Shown here piece by piece: positions 8,819 to 16,568 of a stretch of 64,000 bases of DNA. Under the pieces are notes generated by a model. The model was not told the DNA's origin. It did no database searches and worked only from the letters and a program-made list of their open reading frames with translations. This stretch comes from RGIG4097 sp964637515. GTDB lineage: Bacteria; Bacillota; Clostridia; Christensenellales; CAG-917. Location: NCBI GenBank assembly GCA_964637515.1, contig CAZWUI010000004.1, forward strand, positions 46,651 to 110,650. Reading direction: 5' to 3'. How positions within the stretch are numbered: the stretch's first letter is position 1; the number at the start of each line of letters is the position of its first letter. A program made the position numbers and the translations under genes.

Positions 8819-9532
8819 ATGAAAAATCTTACCAAAACCGAAAAAACCCTCTGGGGACTCATTGGCCTTTCTATCGTTATTATGATATTCGGCTTTTTGT
8901 TCCTTCTCAACGCAATGGGCATGTGCGACTTCTATCCGCACTATAGCGCAATCCCCAACGTTCTCGGCAAATATATCGTCGTCATCGCAACTATGGCATG
9001 CGGTATTATGCTCTTCTCGAACGTCGCAATGCGCTTCCCCGACAAGAAACTCCGCAACGGTCTCACCATTTTCATCACGGCTTTTGCGTTCATCTTGACG
9101 GTGCCCCTTACCTACGTATTCTTCTCCTTGCTCCCGTTCGCGTCCAACTATTCAATGGCTGACGTGTTCGCATCCGCAGGTGCAAGCACCCTTTCCGATT
9201 TCACCCCCGAAGTCGTATCCGCATCCGCAGACGTTCTCGGCATCAATGCAATCGACAAAATCATGGGCGTGAACAACATCTATATGGGATTTGCGGACTT
9301 GTTCGGTGAAGGCGCAGGACTTTGGGTAGTGCTCGCAATCATGGCGGTCGTCGGCGTGGTCTTCTTGTTCGAACCGTTGATCGCAGGCATCTGCGTCACC
9401 AAAGGCAAAATGCTCCAACTCTTCGGCAAAAACGAGAAAGGCAAGTTTGCACCTATCGCAATCGTCGAACTTCCCGTTGCCAAGGCACAACGTCTTGCAG
9501 AAGAAGAGAGAATCAGAGAAACGATTGTTTGA
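8819..9532 (+). CDS. Membrane protein of unknown function
   Basis: 237 residues. The start is set at the ATG at 8819 because AAGGTGG ends 5-6 nt before it; a GTG at 8810 overlaps that ribosome-binding site. There are four likely membrane helices (about 10-30, 45-65, 75-100 and 170-190) with an extracytoplasmic Ser/Ala/Asp-rich stretch between the third and fourth and a charged cytoplasmic tail ending in REtIV-type sequence. I do not recognise a family. It is a single-gene transcription unit with its own promoter and terminator. Confidence 0.7.
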   Translation: MKNLTKTEKTLWGLIGLSIVIMIFGFLFLLNAMGMCDFYPHYSAIPNVLGKYIVVIATMACGIMLFSNVAMRFPDKKLRNGLTIFITAFAFILTVPLTYVFFSLLPFASNYSMADVFASAGASTLSDFTPEVVSASADVLGINAIDKIMGVNNIYMGFADLFGEGAGLWVVLAIMAVVGVVFLFEPLIAGICVTKGKMLQLFGKNEKGKFAPIAIVELPVAKAQRLAEEERIRETIV

Positions 9533-9548
9533 TGAAAATAAACTATAA

Positions 9549-9579
9549 TAAAAAGCGTCCGCTTGGGACGCTTTTTTTA
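9549..9579 (+). terminator. Intrinsic terminator
   Basis: Stem AAAAGCGTCC/GGACGCTTTT with a 5-nt loop and a T run. Confidence 0.85.
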
Positions 9580-9626
9580 TAGTGATATTGCTACGCAGTG
9601 AGATTTTCTCTGACGGAGGAGTTGCA

Positions 9627-9654
9627 TTGTTACGCAATTTTCATAGCGTATAAT
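9627..9654 (+). promoter_or_regulatory. Likely promoter of the second rubrerythrin gene
   Basis: TTGTTA, 16-nt spacer, TATAAT (9649-9654). The -10 is perfect, the -35 is weak. Confidence 0.6.
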
Positions 9655-9692
9655 TTGCGAACCTTCGGGGATAATATCATCGGAGGTGTTTA

Positions 9693-10283
9693 ATGAAATT
9701 TCAAGATAGCAAAACTTATCACAATCTCGCTCGGGCTTACGCAGGCGAATGTCAGGCACGCACTCGTTACGAATTTATCGAGTACGGCGCAAGAATGCAA
9801 GGTTATTCCTGCCTTGCCGAAGTCGTGGATAAAGTCGTCTACAACGAGTTCAACCACGCAAGAATGTTCTACACTTATTTGCAACAGGACGTCAAAAAAC
9901 AAATCGACAATATCGAAATATCCGCAGGCTATCCCTTCAAGGAGAAGTGGGATTTGACGGATAATCTCCGCCTTGCCGCAGAAGACGAAAAAACCGAAGC
10001 GGAAAAAGTCTATCCCGAATTTATGAAGATAGCAAAAGAGGAGGGCTACGACGACGTAGCAGACCTTTTCAAAATGGTTATCGAAGTGGAAAAGAGTCAT
10101 CAAGCGTTGTTTGAAGAACTCCACAAGCAGATGAAAGACGGCTCGTTATACAAGAAAAAAGTCAAAGTAACTTGGAAATGCTCCGGTTGCGGACACACGG
10201 AATCCGCCAAAGAAGCATGGGAAGAATGCCCGCTCTGCAAAGCCAAACAAGGTGCTGTCATTCTCCACCTTGAAAACGCCTAA
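9693..10283 (+). CDS. Rubrerythrin-family protein
   Basis: 196 residues: a ferritin-like diiron domain with ARAYAGECQARTRYEF, NEFNHARMF and EVEKSHQALFEEL, then a rubredoxin-like domain with CSGCG and CPLC. It differs clearly from the rubrerythrin at 3.5-4.0 kb (different spacing and a longer central region), so it is a second paralogue rather than a recent copy. The likely role is peroxide detoxification in the cytoplasm. ATG behind GGAGG; the gene is monocistronic between its own promoter and a terminator. Confidence 0.9.
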   Translation: MKFQDSKTYHNLARAYAGECQARTRYEFIEYGARMQGYSCLAEVVDKVVYNEFNHARMFYTYLQQDVKKQIDNIEISAGYPFKEKWDLTDNLRLAAEDEKTEAEKVYPEFMKIAKEEGYDDVADLFKMVIEVEKSHQALFEELHKQMKDGSLYKKKVKVTWKCSGCGHTESAKEAWEECPLCKAKQGAVILHLENA

Positions 10284-10285
10284 CC

Positions 10286-10317
10286 AAAAACCGCTTTCAA
10301 TCGAAAGCGGTTTTTTG
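10286..10317. terminator. Bidirectional intrinsic terminator
   Basis: A 12-bp stem AAAACCGCTTTC/GAAAGCGGTTTT with A and T runs on both sides, between two convergent genes. Confidence 0.85.
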
Positions 10318-10334
10318 ATTGGACGTTGTTGCGA

Positions 10335-10640
10335 TTAGTTGTCGTCGTTATTGAGATTGAAAATCAGTTTATCGAGAAGATTTTCGTCTTGTTGTTCTCT
10401 TACTTCGACAGGCACGAAATCCCCGAAAAGTTTTGTGAATTGTTCTTCGTTAATTCTCGGCGCACCGTTTGCGACAAGTTCTTTTTCAATCAGCCAATCT
10501 ACATATGCGCGTGCTTTTGACCAAGGCAATCCAAATTTGAGTTGCAAAAGAGATGCGGACGCTTTGCCTTCTTGGATGAACATTTTGAGTGCGGATATTG
10601 CAATATTTTCCAGTTCGTTTTTAGGTTTGTAAATTTCCAT
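10335..10640 (-). CDS. Free-standing FtsK-gamma-like winged-helix protein
   Basis: 101 residues. The central part (about 8-55) resembles the gamma DNA-reading domain at the end of FtsK/SpoIIIE translocases: the run EGKASASLLQLKFGLPWSKA followed by YVDWLIEKELV matches the family pattern GxASxSLLQRxFxIGYxRAaRLidxLEexGiV. In FtsK this winged helix recognises KOPS-type polar sequences and activates XerD. Here it is not attached to a motor domain. The remainder is acidic and ends in asparagine/aspartate. Start ATG follows AAGGAGAA; a consensus promoter lies 48 nt upstream. The role is unknown; a DNA-binding regulator is an inference. Confidence 0.65.
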   Translation of the reverse strand: MEIYKPKNELENIAISALKMFIQEGKASASLLQLKFGLPWSKARAYVDWLIEKELVANGAPRINEEQFTKLFGDFVPVEVREQQDENLLDKLIFNLNNDDN

Positions 10641-10687
10641 AAAATTCTCCTTGATTTTGATTCAATCCTACTCCGATTGCAGATACG

Positions 10688-10716
10688 ATTATACAACAGA
10701 TTTATTTTTTTATCAA
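10688..10716 (-). promoter_or_regulatory. Sigma-A promoter of the FtsK-gamma-like gene
   Basis: Minus-strand TTGATA, 17-nt spacer, perfect TATAAT. Confidence 0.8.
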
Positions 10717-10740
10717 TAGCAAAATAAAATCTGCAAAAGA

Positions 10741-10767
10741 AAATCCGTCGCTCGTGGCGACGGATTT
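10741..10767 (-). terminator. Intrinsic terminator
   Basis: A 10-bp stem AAATCCGTCG/CGACGGATTT followed by TCTTTT on the minus strand, just after the small Cys-rich gene. Confidence 0.75.
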
Positions 10768-10774
10768 CTTTCGA

Positions 10775-10918
10775 TTATTTGCAGTCTTTGCAATCGCAAT
10801 CCTTACTTGCTTGGCTCTTGGGAGAAGAGTTTTGTTTGGATTTGGTCTTGCTTGCGCTGTTTTCACAGTTCTTACCGCAATTTTGAGTGGATTTGCTACC
10901 GGATTTTCTGTTATCCAT
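10775..10918 (-). CDS. Small Cys/Lys/Ser-rich protein
   Basis: 47 residues, hydrophilic and low in complexity, with two cysteine pairs: CGKNC near residues 14-18 and CDCKDCK at the C-terminus. The start is an ATG preceded by AAAGGAGAATTTT, the same ribosome-binding arrangement as the neighbouring FtsK-gamma-like gene, and a terminator follows directly, so it is a credible small gene. No family is recognised; the cysteines could bind a metal or a cluster. An upstream in-frame ATG at 10969 would add 17 residues but lacks a ribosome-binding site. Confidence 0.6.
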   Translation of the reverse strand: MDNRKSGSKSTQNCGKNCENSASKTKSKQNSSPKSQASKDCDCKDCK

Positions 10919-11066
10919 AAAATTCTCCTTTTTTTTTCGGCTATGCCGTGGTATTGATAGTATTCGCAACAGTGCGTAGTTTTATACGGATTTGCGAAAA
11001 ATCTATTTCATATTCGACCGCTAAAAAGAAAAATTTAATATACCTGCGAAAAATGATGAAAATCGT

Positions 11067-11095
11067 TTGACAAAGTTCCCCGTCAATGCTATTAT
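11067..11095 (+). promoter_or_regulatory. Promoter of the tRNA-Ala/tRNA-Ile unit
   Basis: Perfect TTGACA, 17-nt spacer, TATTAT, 16 nt before the first tRNA. Confidence 0.85.
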
Positions 11096-11111
11096 CTTAA
11101 AGCATTCACTT

Positions 11112-11187
11112 GGGGGTGTAGCTCAGTTGGTAGAGCGCTTGATTTGCATTCAAGAGGTCCTCGGTTCGAATCCGTGCATCTCCACCA
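11112..11187 (+). tRNA. tRNA-Ala (anticodon TGC)
   Basis: 76 nt with encoded CCA. Acceptor GGGGGTG pairs with CATCTCC, the anticodon stem CTTGA/TCAAG encloses TTTGCAT, and the T loop has GGTTCGAATCC. Confidence 0.97.
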
Positions 11188-11195
11188 AAACCCAA

Positions 11196-11272
11196 GGGGT
11201 TGTAGCTCAGTTGGTTAGAGCACGCGCCTGATAAGCGCGAGGTCGATAGTTCGAGTCTATTCAACCCCACCA
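11196..11272 (+). tRNA. tRNA-Ile (anticodon GAT)
   Basis: 77 nt with encoded CCA. Acceptor GGGGTTG pairs with CAACCCC; anticodon stem CGCGC/GCGCG encloses CTGATAA. It is 8 nt from tRNA-Ala. This pair usually sits in the 16S-23S spacer, but no rRNA is next to it here. Confidence 0.97.
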
Positions 11273-11273
11273 A

Positions 11274-11308
11274 AAAAGTCGCATCAATTCAATGCGACTT
11301 TTTTTTTA
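11274..11308 (+). terminator. Intrinsic terminator after the tRNAs
   Basis: Stem AAAAAGTCGCAT/ATGCGACTTTTT with a T run. Confidence 0.85.
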
Positions 11309-11542
11309 TTCATTGCGAAATCAATGGTATGTAATCAGCCATAGAGCTGTATGGTATCACGCACAAGCACAATCACGTCTGCGGCGCCGATTTAGCGTAG
11401 GCGGTTGGTTTTTTGCGTTTTGCGGGGTATATTATCGCATTGTATTGCGTAAAATAAGTTTTATGGAGATTTTTTTAGGAATTTTTTAGGATTTTAGGAT
11501 TTTCAGAGAGTATAATAAGTGAAAAGACTTAAGGACGGTAGT
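11309..11542 (+). promoter_or_regulatory. Intergenic region upstream of dnaG, with a -10 element and T-rich repeats
   Basis: No credible gene. It holds a T-rich tract (11469-11504) with repeated TTTTAGGA units, and a perfect TATAAT at 11511-11516 that is the likely -10 for dnaG; no good -35 is seen 17 nt upstream. Confidence 0.45.
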
Positions 11543-13324
11543 ATGGCGTTCGATTCAAAAGACGGAATCAATCAAAGTTTTCTCGAAGAACTCAAAAGCA
11601 GAAACGACATAGTTAGCACGATTTCGCAGTACGTTCCCCTCACCAAAAAGGGCGGGAAGTATTTCGGCTGTTGTCCTTTCCACAACGAGAAAACAGGCTC
11701 GTTCTGCGTGAACACGGACGGGCAATATTATCATTGTTTCGGTTGCGGAGAGTCGGGCAACGTCATATCTTTCGTTATGGCGATAGAGTCGTTGAGTTTT
11801 ATGGATGCGGTCAAATTCCTTGCGGATAGGGCGAATATGGAAATGCCCGAATTTCACGCAGACCCCAAGCGCGCGGAGAAAAAAGAAAAGAGAGAAATCC
11901 TTCTCGGACTTATGAGAGATGCGGCGGTGTATTATCGTTCGAATCTCACTCGCGAAGTAGAAGGAAAAGAGGCTAGAGAATATCTCTCGTCAAGAGGAAT
12001 AAGCGAAGACGTCGCAAGGCAGTACGGCATGGGACTCTCTCTCGGACATGACCAACTCTACGGCTATATGCGCAGAAAAGGCTATTCCACCGAAAATTTG
12101 CGTGATTGCGGACTCGTCGTCGGCGAGAACAATATCGACGCGTTCGCAGGGCGTATTATCGTGCCTATCATAGACGCTATGGGCAACGTCGTTGCATTCG
12201 GCGGTCGCATTTATCACGGCGAACAGGACGTCGCAAAATACAAAAATTCCACAAACACTTTCATCTTCGATAAGAGTAGAACACTCTACGGCGTGAACTA
12301 TATCAAAAAGGAAAAACGCGCGGGAAACAGTTTCAGGGAACTCATCTTGGTGGAAGGATATATGGACGTTATTTCACTGGGTGCTGCGGGTATACGTAAC
12401 GCAGTCGCTGGTATGGGCACGGCACTGACGGTCGGACAGGCAAACGAGATAAAACGCCTTGTGCCTACGGTGTACGTGTGCTACGACGGCGACGGTGCGG
12501 GCAAAAAAGCAACGATAAGAAATATCGACGTTTTGCGCTCGGTCGGACTTGACGTGAAAGTGGTTTCTTTGAGCGACGGAATGGACCCCGACGATACGAT
12601 AAAGAAGGAAGGCTATGAAGGCTTTATGTCGAAAGTCGGAGAGGCACTTTCTGTCATCGAATACAAACTCAAACTGTGCGCAGAGGCTTACAATCTTGAT
12701 TCGGTCGAGGGCAGAGGAAAGTACGTCACCGCTTGTTTGAAAGTGTTGAAAGAAATCGAAAGTCCGTCTGAAAGAGAAGTTTATCTGTCGGTTGTGTCTG
12801 GATTAAGTCGTGTTTCGGTCGAAACTCTCTCTTCGGAACTCAATAAGGGCGCAACCGAAAAAATGCAAAAACGCAAGGAAGTCGTTTCTCAAGACAAGGA
12901 CTCGAAAAACTTGAAAGCGTCGAGATTCGTACTCAACAAAATTCTGAACAGAGCGCCTTATGCAAACGTTGACCTTGTGAAAAAAGAATGGTTGCAACAC
13001 CCCTTGCATCAAGAGATTTTCGATAGGTTTGTGGAAAGTGGCGGTACCCTTCAAATATCCACTCTTTTCGACGACGAAAAAGAACAAAACGAGATAAGCA
13101 AGATTGTAGGGGACAAGGTCGCCGCAATCGAAGGTACGGATGAAAAAGCGTATTTTGCGGATTGTCTCATCGCCCTTGCAAACGATTATCTCTCCGCAAT
13201 ACTTGAAAAACTCAAAACGGAATATAACACCCTGACGTCCGACGAGGACAAAAGGAATAATATATCCGAAATCGCATCCCTTCAAAAGAAACTCAAATCA
13301 AAAAACATAGAAGACAAAACGTAA
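11543..13324 (+). CDS. dnaG: DNA primase
   Basis: 593 residues. N-terminal CHC2 zinc-binding domain (CPFH at 44-47 and CFGC at 65-68), then the RNA-polymerase-like primase core, and a TOPRIM fold with LVEGYMDVI and YDGDGAGKKA. The C-terminal part, which binds the DnaB helicase, is less conserved. It makes the RNA primers for DNA replication. ATG at 11543 is chosen because AAGGA lies 7 nt upstream; a GTG at 11519 would overlap the promoter region. It heads the dnaG-rpoD-trmK-nif3 cluster typical of Bacillota. Confidence 0.96.
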   Translation: MAFDSKDGINQSFLEELKSRNDIVSTISQYVPLTKKGGKYFGCCPFHNEKTGSFCVNTDGQYYHCFGCGESGNVISFVMAIESLSFMDAVKFLADRANMEMPEFHADPKRAEKKEKREILLGLMRDAAVYYRSNLTREVEGKEAREYLSSRGISEDVARQYGMGLSLGHDQLYGYMRRKGYSTENLRDCGLVVGENNIDAFAGRIIVPIIDAMGNVVAFGGRIYHGEQDVAKYKNSTNTFIFDKSRTLYGVNYIKKEKRAGNSFRELILVEGYMDVISLGAAGIRNAVAGMGTALTVGQANEIKRLVPTVYVCYDGDGAGKKATIRNIDVLRSVGLDVKVVSLSDGMDPDDTIKKEGYEGFMSKVGEALSVIEYKLKLCAEAYNLDSVEGRGKYVTACLKVLKEIESPSEREVYLSVVSGLSRVSVETLSSELNKGATEKMQKRKEVVSQDKDSKNLKASRFVLNKILNRAPYANVDLVKKEWLQHPLHQEIFDRFVESGGTLQISTLFDDEKEQNEISKIVGDKVAAIEGTDEKAYFADCLIALANDYLSAILEKLKTEYNTLTSDEDKRNNISEIASLQKKLKSKNIEDKT

Positions 13325-13363
13325 ACGGCATTGCCGTATTTCCCGATGGGGACGGAGGTAATA

Positions 13364-14401
13364 ATGGATAGAGAACAAATCATCAAGGCGGAGATTGAAA
13401 AACTCATCGCCCTTGCAAAAACCAAAAACATCACCGAAGACGACGTGATGGCTAAACTTGAACGCCACAATGCGATCGCAGAAGAAATGGAAGTCGTGTT
13501 CAACGCTCTCAAAGAAGCGGGCATTGAATTTACCGACGAGCCGACTCCCGACGAACTCGACAGTATGATCGAGGGCAGTTCGGACGACGCAGTCAAAATG
13601 TATCTCAAGGATATAGGCAAAGTACCTCTTTTGTCCGCCGAAGAAGAAGTCGAACTTGCAAGACGTATGGAAGAAGGGGACGAAGAAGCAAAGAAAAAAC
13701 TCTCCGAAGCAAATCTTCGCTTGGTCGTGTCTATTGCAAAGAGATACGTCGGCAGAAACATGCACTTCCTCGACCTCATTCAAGAAGGCAATCTCGGACT
13801 TATGAAAGCGGTCGACAAATTCGACTACACAAAGGGATTCAAATTCTCGACGTATGCGACTTGGTGGATTCGCCAATCCATAACTCGTGCAATCGCGGAT
13901 CAAGCGCGCACGATTAGAATCCCCGTACATATGGTCGAAACCATCAACAAGCAAGTGAGAGCGACTCGTACTCTCTTGCAACGACTGGGCAGAGAGCCTT
14001 CCCCCGAAGAAATCGCGGAATATCTCGGTTGTCCCGTCGAAAAAGTGCGCGAAATCCAAAAAATCGCACAAGATCCCGTGTCTCTTGAAACCCCTATCGG
14101 CGAAGAAGAAGACAGTCATCTCGGCGATTTCATCGAAGACGACAAAGCGTTGTCTCCTATGGAAGTCGCAGAGAGCAATATGCTCCGCGAGCAACTCATC
14201 CAAGTGCTCAACACTCTCACCCCGCGTGAAGAAAAGGTGCTTCGACTCCGCTACGGTCTTGACGACAGTCACCCCCGTACACTCGAAGAAGTGGGCAAGG
14301 AATTTAACGTGACGAGAGAGCGTATCCGTCAAATCGAAGCGAAAGCGCTCCGTAAACTCCGTCACCCCAACAGACTCAAAAAACTCAAGGACTTCGACTG
14401 A
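13364..14401 (+). CDS. rpoD: Primary sigma factor (sigma-70/SigA)
   Basis: 345 residues. Region 1.2 to 2 with MYLKDIGKVPLLSAEEEVEL, region 2 with SIAKRYVGRNMHFLDLIQEG and TYATWWIRQSITRAIADQAR (the -10 reading helix), region 3, and region 4 with the HTH (LEEVGKEFNVTRERIRQIEA) that reads the -35. It directs RNA polymerase to housekeeping promoters; the TTGACA/TATAAT promoters in this window are its expected targets. Start ATG follows CGGAGG by 6 nt. Its TGA overlaps the trmK ATG by one base, so the two are probably translationally coupled. Confidence 0.97.
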   Translation: MDREQIIKAEIEKLIALAKTKNITEDDVMAKLERHNAIAEEMEVVFNALKEAGIEFTDEPTPDELDSMIEGSSDDAVKMYLKDIGKVPLLSAEEEVELARRMEEGDEEAKKKLSEANLRLVVSIAKRYVGRNMHFLDLIQEGNLGLMKAVDKFDYTKGFKFSTYATWWIRQSITRAIADQARTIRIPVHMVETINKQVRATRTLLQRLGREPSPEEIAEYLGCPVEKVREIQKIAQDPVSLETPIGEEEDSHLGDFIEDDKALSPMEVAESNMLREQLIQVLNTLTPREEKVLRLRYGLDDSHPRTLEEVGKEFNVTRERIRQIEAKALRKLRHPNRLKKLKDFD

Positions 14402-15087
14402 TGCCGATACGACTTGACGAAAGATTGACAGCCGTCGTCCAACGTATACCGTACGGTAGCGTTGCGGACGTCGGTTGCGACCACGGAAAACTCGGCTACT
14501 ACTTGGTGTCCACCGACCGTGCGAGCAACGTTATCGCCACCGATATAAGCCTTCCGAGCTTGAATAAGGCGAAAGAACTTGCCAAAGAAAACGGCGTTTC
14601 CCACCTTATCGAAACAAGGGCGGGGGACGGACTTGCGCCCGTTGCAAGCGGTGAAGTCGATACCGTCGTTATCGCAGGACTCGGCGGGGACGTGATAGCC
14701 GATATTCTTATGCGCGCGCGTGAACAGGGCAAGGAATTTGCCCATTTTGTGCTGTCGCCCAACACTCATCCCGAAAAGGTGCGTGACGAATTATCTCGTT
14801 CTTGCCACGTAATTACGTCAGACGGCTTGACCGAATGCGCAAATAAGTATTATACTATTATTTCGTCTGATAATACGCGCGCTCTCGCTACGCACGTATG
14901 TGAGGAATTGGATCCCTATCAACGAGCCTACGGCAAGTTTTACGAGAGGGACGAAGTTTTCAAAAAACGCGGGGAAGAAGAGCTTGCGTGCATGAAAAAT
15001 ATCCTGTCCGTCCACTATTCAGACGAACTCGAAAGAAAAATTGCGTTCTTATCAGAAGCACTCGAAAGGGTGAAGATAGGTGAATAA
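14401..15087 (+). CDS. trmK: tRNA (adenine(22)-N1)-methyltransferase TrmK
   Basis: 228 residues, Rossmann methyltransferase with the SAM motif VADVGCDHGKLGYYL and the family motif VIAGLGGDVI. TrmK (YqfN in Bacillus) makes m1A22 in tRNA. It is placed between rpoD and a Nif3-family gene, its usual place in Bacillota. It shares one base with each neighbour (TGATG at 14399-14403 and TAATG at 15085-15089). Confidence 0.93.
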   Translation: MPIRLDERLTAVVQRIPYGSVADVGCDHGKLGYYLVSTDRASNVIATDISLPSLNKAKELAKENGVSHLIETRAGDGLAPVASGEVDTVVIAGLGGDVIADILMRAREQGKEFAHFVLSPNTHPEKVRDELSRSCHVITSDGLTECANKYYTIISSDNTRALATHVCEELDPYQRAYGKFYERDEVFKKRGEEELACMKNILSVHYSDELERKIAFLSEALERVKIGE

Positions 15088-15851
15088 TGACCAAAAAACA
15101 AATCGTTGACCTCATCGAAAACGTTGCGCCGATTTCCCTTGCCGAAGAAAACGACAGAGAGAAAATCGGACTTCAAGTCGGCACGCTCAAAGGGGAGTGT
15201 ACCGGCGTTTTGACTTGTCTTGACGTGACGGTGGACGCGGTGAAAAAAGCGGTGCGCAATCACTGCAATCTCATCATCTCGCATCATCCGATGATTTACA
15301 ATCCTATCGGCAGTATACCGACGGACGAGCCCGAAGGAGAGTGCATCGCTCTTGCACTGAAAAACGACATAGCGGTCTACTCTGCACACACCAATCTTGA
15401 CGCCTGTGAAGTGGGCACCAACGCTACACTCGTCAGACTTTTTGGCGGAAAAGTTTTGAAAACGGAAGGTTGCCTTTTCGTTGCCGAAATCGAGAAAACG
15501 ACTGTCGGTGAGTTTGCAAAGAAAGTCGCAAAAGTTATCAACGACGACAGTGTGAAACTCGTCGGAAACCCAAACAAGAAAATCAAAAAAATATGCGTAT
15601 GCTCGGGCGGCGGTGCGTCCTACCACGCCGTTGATTACGCAACCCAAAACGCGGACGTATTCGTGGTTGGCGACGTCAGTCATCACGTATATTTGTACGC
15701 AGACGAAAGAGATTTTCCGCTTGTTGAGTATTCCCACTACGCAAGCGAGATTATCGCGGAAGATATTTTCGCGTCCCTTCTCAAAGAGACGGGCGTGAAA
15801 ATCGTGAAAGCAAATCAACACCGTCCTTTCAGGACGCTGGAGGAAATATGA
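15087..15851 (+). CDS. Nif3-like dinuclear metal-centre hexameric protein
   Basis: 254 residues of the Nif3/YbgI/YqfO family, with the metal-ligand motif ISHHPMIYN, SAHTNLDA and the C-terminal VEYSHYASE. The family forms hexamers with a two-metal site; the exact reaction is unsettled (older annotation: GTP cyclohydrolase I type 2). The long central insert of Bacillus YqfO is absent. Neighbourhood (trmK upstream, zinc-ribbon coiled-coil protein downstream, ATGA overlap) is the standard one. Confidence 0.9.
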   Translation: MTKKQIVDLIENVAPISLAEENDREKIGLQVGTLKGECTGVLTCLDVTVDAVKKAVRNHCNLIISHHPMIYNPIGSIPTDEPEGECIALALKNDIAVYSAHTNLDACEVGTNATLVRLFGGKVLKTEGCLFVAEIEKTTVGEFAKKVAKVINDDSVKLVGNPNKKIKKICVCSGGGASYHAVDYATQNADVFVVGDVSHHVYLYADERDFPLVEYSHYASEIIAEDIFASLLKETGVKIVKANQHRPFRTLEEI

Positions 15852-16558
15852 AATTCGACAAACGTATCCTTGACTATCAAAGAATAGACAACGAACTTAT
15901 CGCTCTCGAAAGCGAAGTCACGAAGAGCAAAGAAAGACAAGCACTCGTCGCATCCAAAACCAAACTCGACGACGCAACTTCTCAAATCAGCAAACTTTCG
16001 AGCGAAGCAAACGAAATTCTTGCGCAATACGCCGACTATCAAAACAAAATCAAAGCACTCCAAGCAAAACTTGCGGAGTTCGACGGCATTGTAGACGGCA
16101 TAGAAGACGTTGCGGAAGCGGAATATTATATCAAACAAATTGACGGCATACTCTCTGAAATTTCCGCAATCGAAAAGGAAATCGCAAAGAGCGGTGTCCA
16201 TGCGGATTCAATCAATCAAGAGTTTGCAAAAACTTGGAATGCAGGTATGCACGCAAACGAAGTTTTCAAGAAAGCAACAAAGGAATATAACGACTTCATG
16301 GCGAAGTTGCAACCCGATGCGCAGAGAATAAAAGCAGAACTTGCCACACTTCAAAAGGAAATCCCCGAAGACTTTTTGAAAATGTACGTCAACCTTCGCA
16401 ATATGAAGAAAACCCCTGCATTCGTCGAATACGACAGACAAAACGCAAGTTGTGGTCGTTGCCGTATGGACGTCCCCAACGATACGAAAGAAAAACTCCG
16501 TGAAAGCGGTGATTGGGCGGAATGCCCCAACTGCCGCAGAATACTTTACATTCTGTGA
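15848..16558 (+). CDS. Coiled-coil protein with C-terminal C4 zinc ribbon
   Basis: 236 residues. The first about 170 residues are a helical hairpin/coiled coil rich in K, E, A and Q; the C-terminus carries CGRC and CPNC, the C4 zinc ribbon of the family that regularly follows nif3. Its function is not known; a nucleic-acid- or protein-binding scaffold is an inference. The ATG overlaps the preceding TGA (ATGA), and GGAGG lies 8 nt upstream. Confidence 0.85.
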   Translation: MKFDKRILDYQRIDNELIALESEVTKSKERQALVASKTKLDDATSQISKLSSEANEILAQYADYQNKIKALQAKLAEFDGIVDGIEDVAEAEYYIKQIDGILSEISAIEKEIAKSGVHADSINQEFAKTWNAGMHANEVFKKATKEYNDFMAKLQPDAQRIKAELATLQKEIPEDFLKMYVNLRNMKKTPAFVEYDRQNASCGRCRMDVPNDTKEKLRESGDWAECPNCRRILYIL

Positions 16559-16568
16559 GAGGTAAACT

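Noticed and set aside
11292..11489. 65-codon frame between tRNA-Ile and dnaG
   Set aside because: It starts in the tRNA terminator, has no ribosome-binding site and ends in a T-rich tract.
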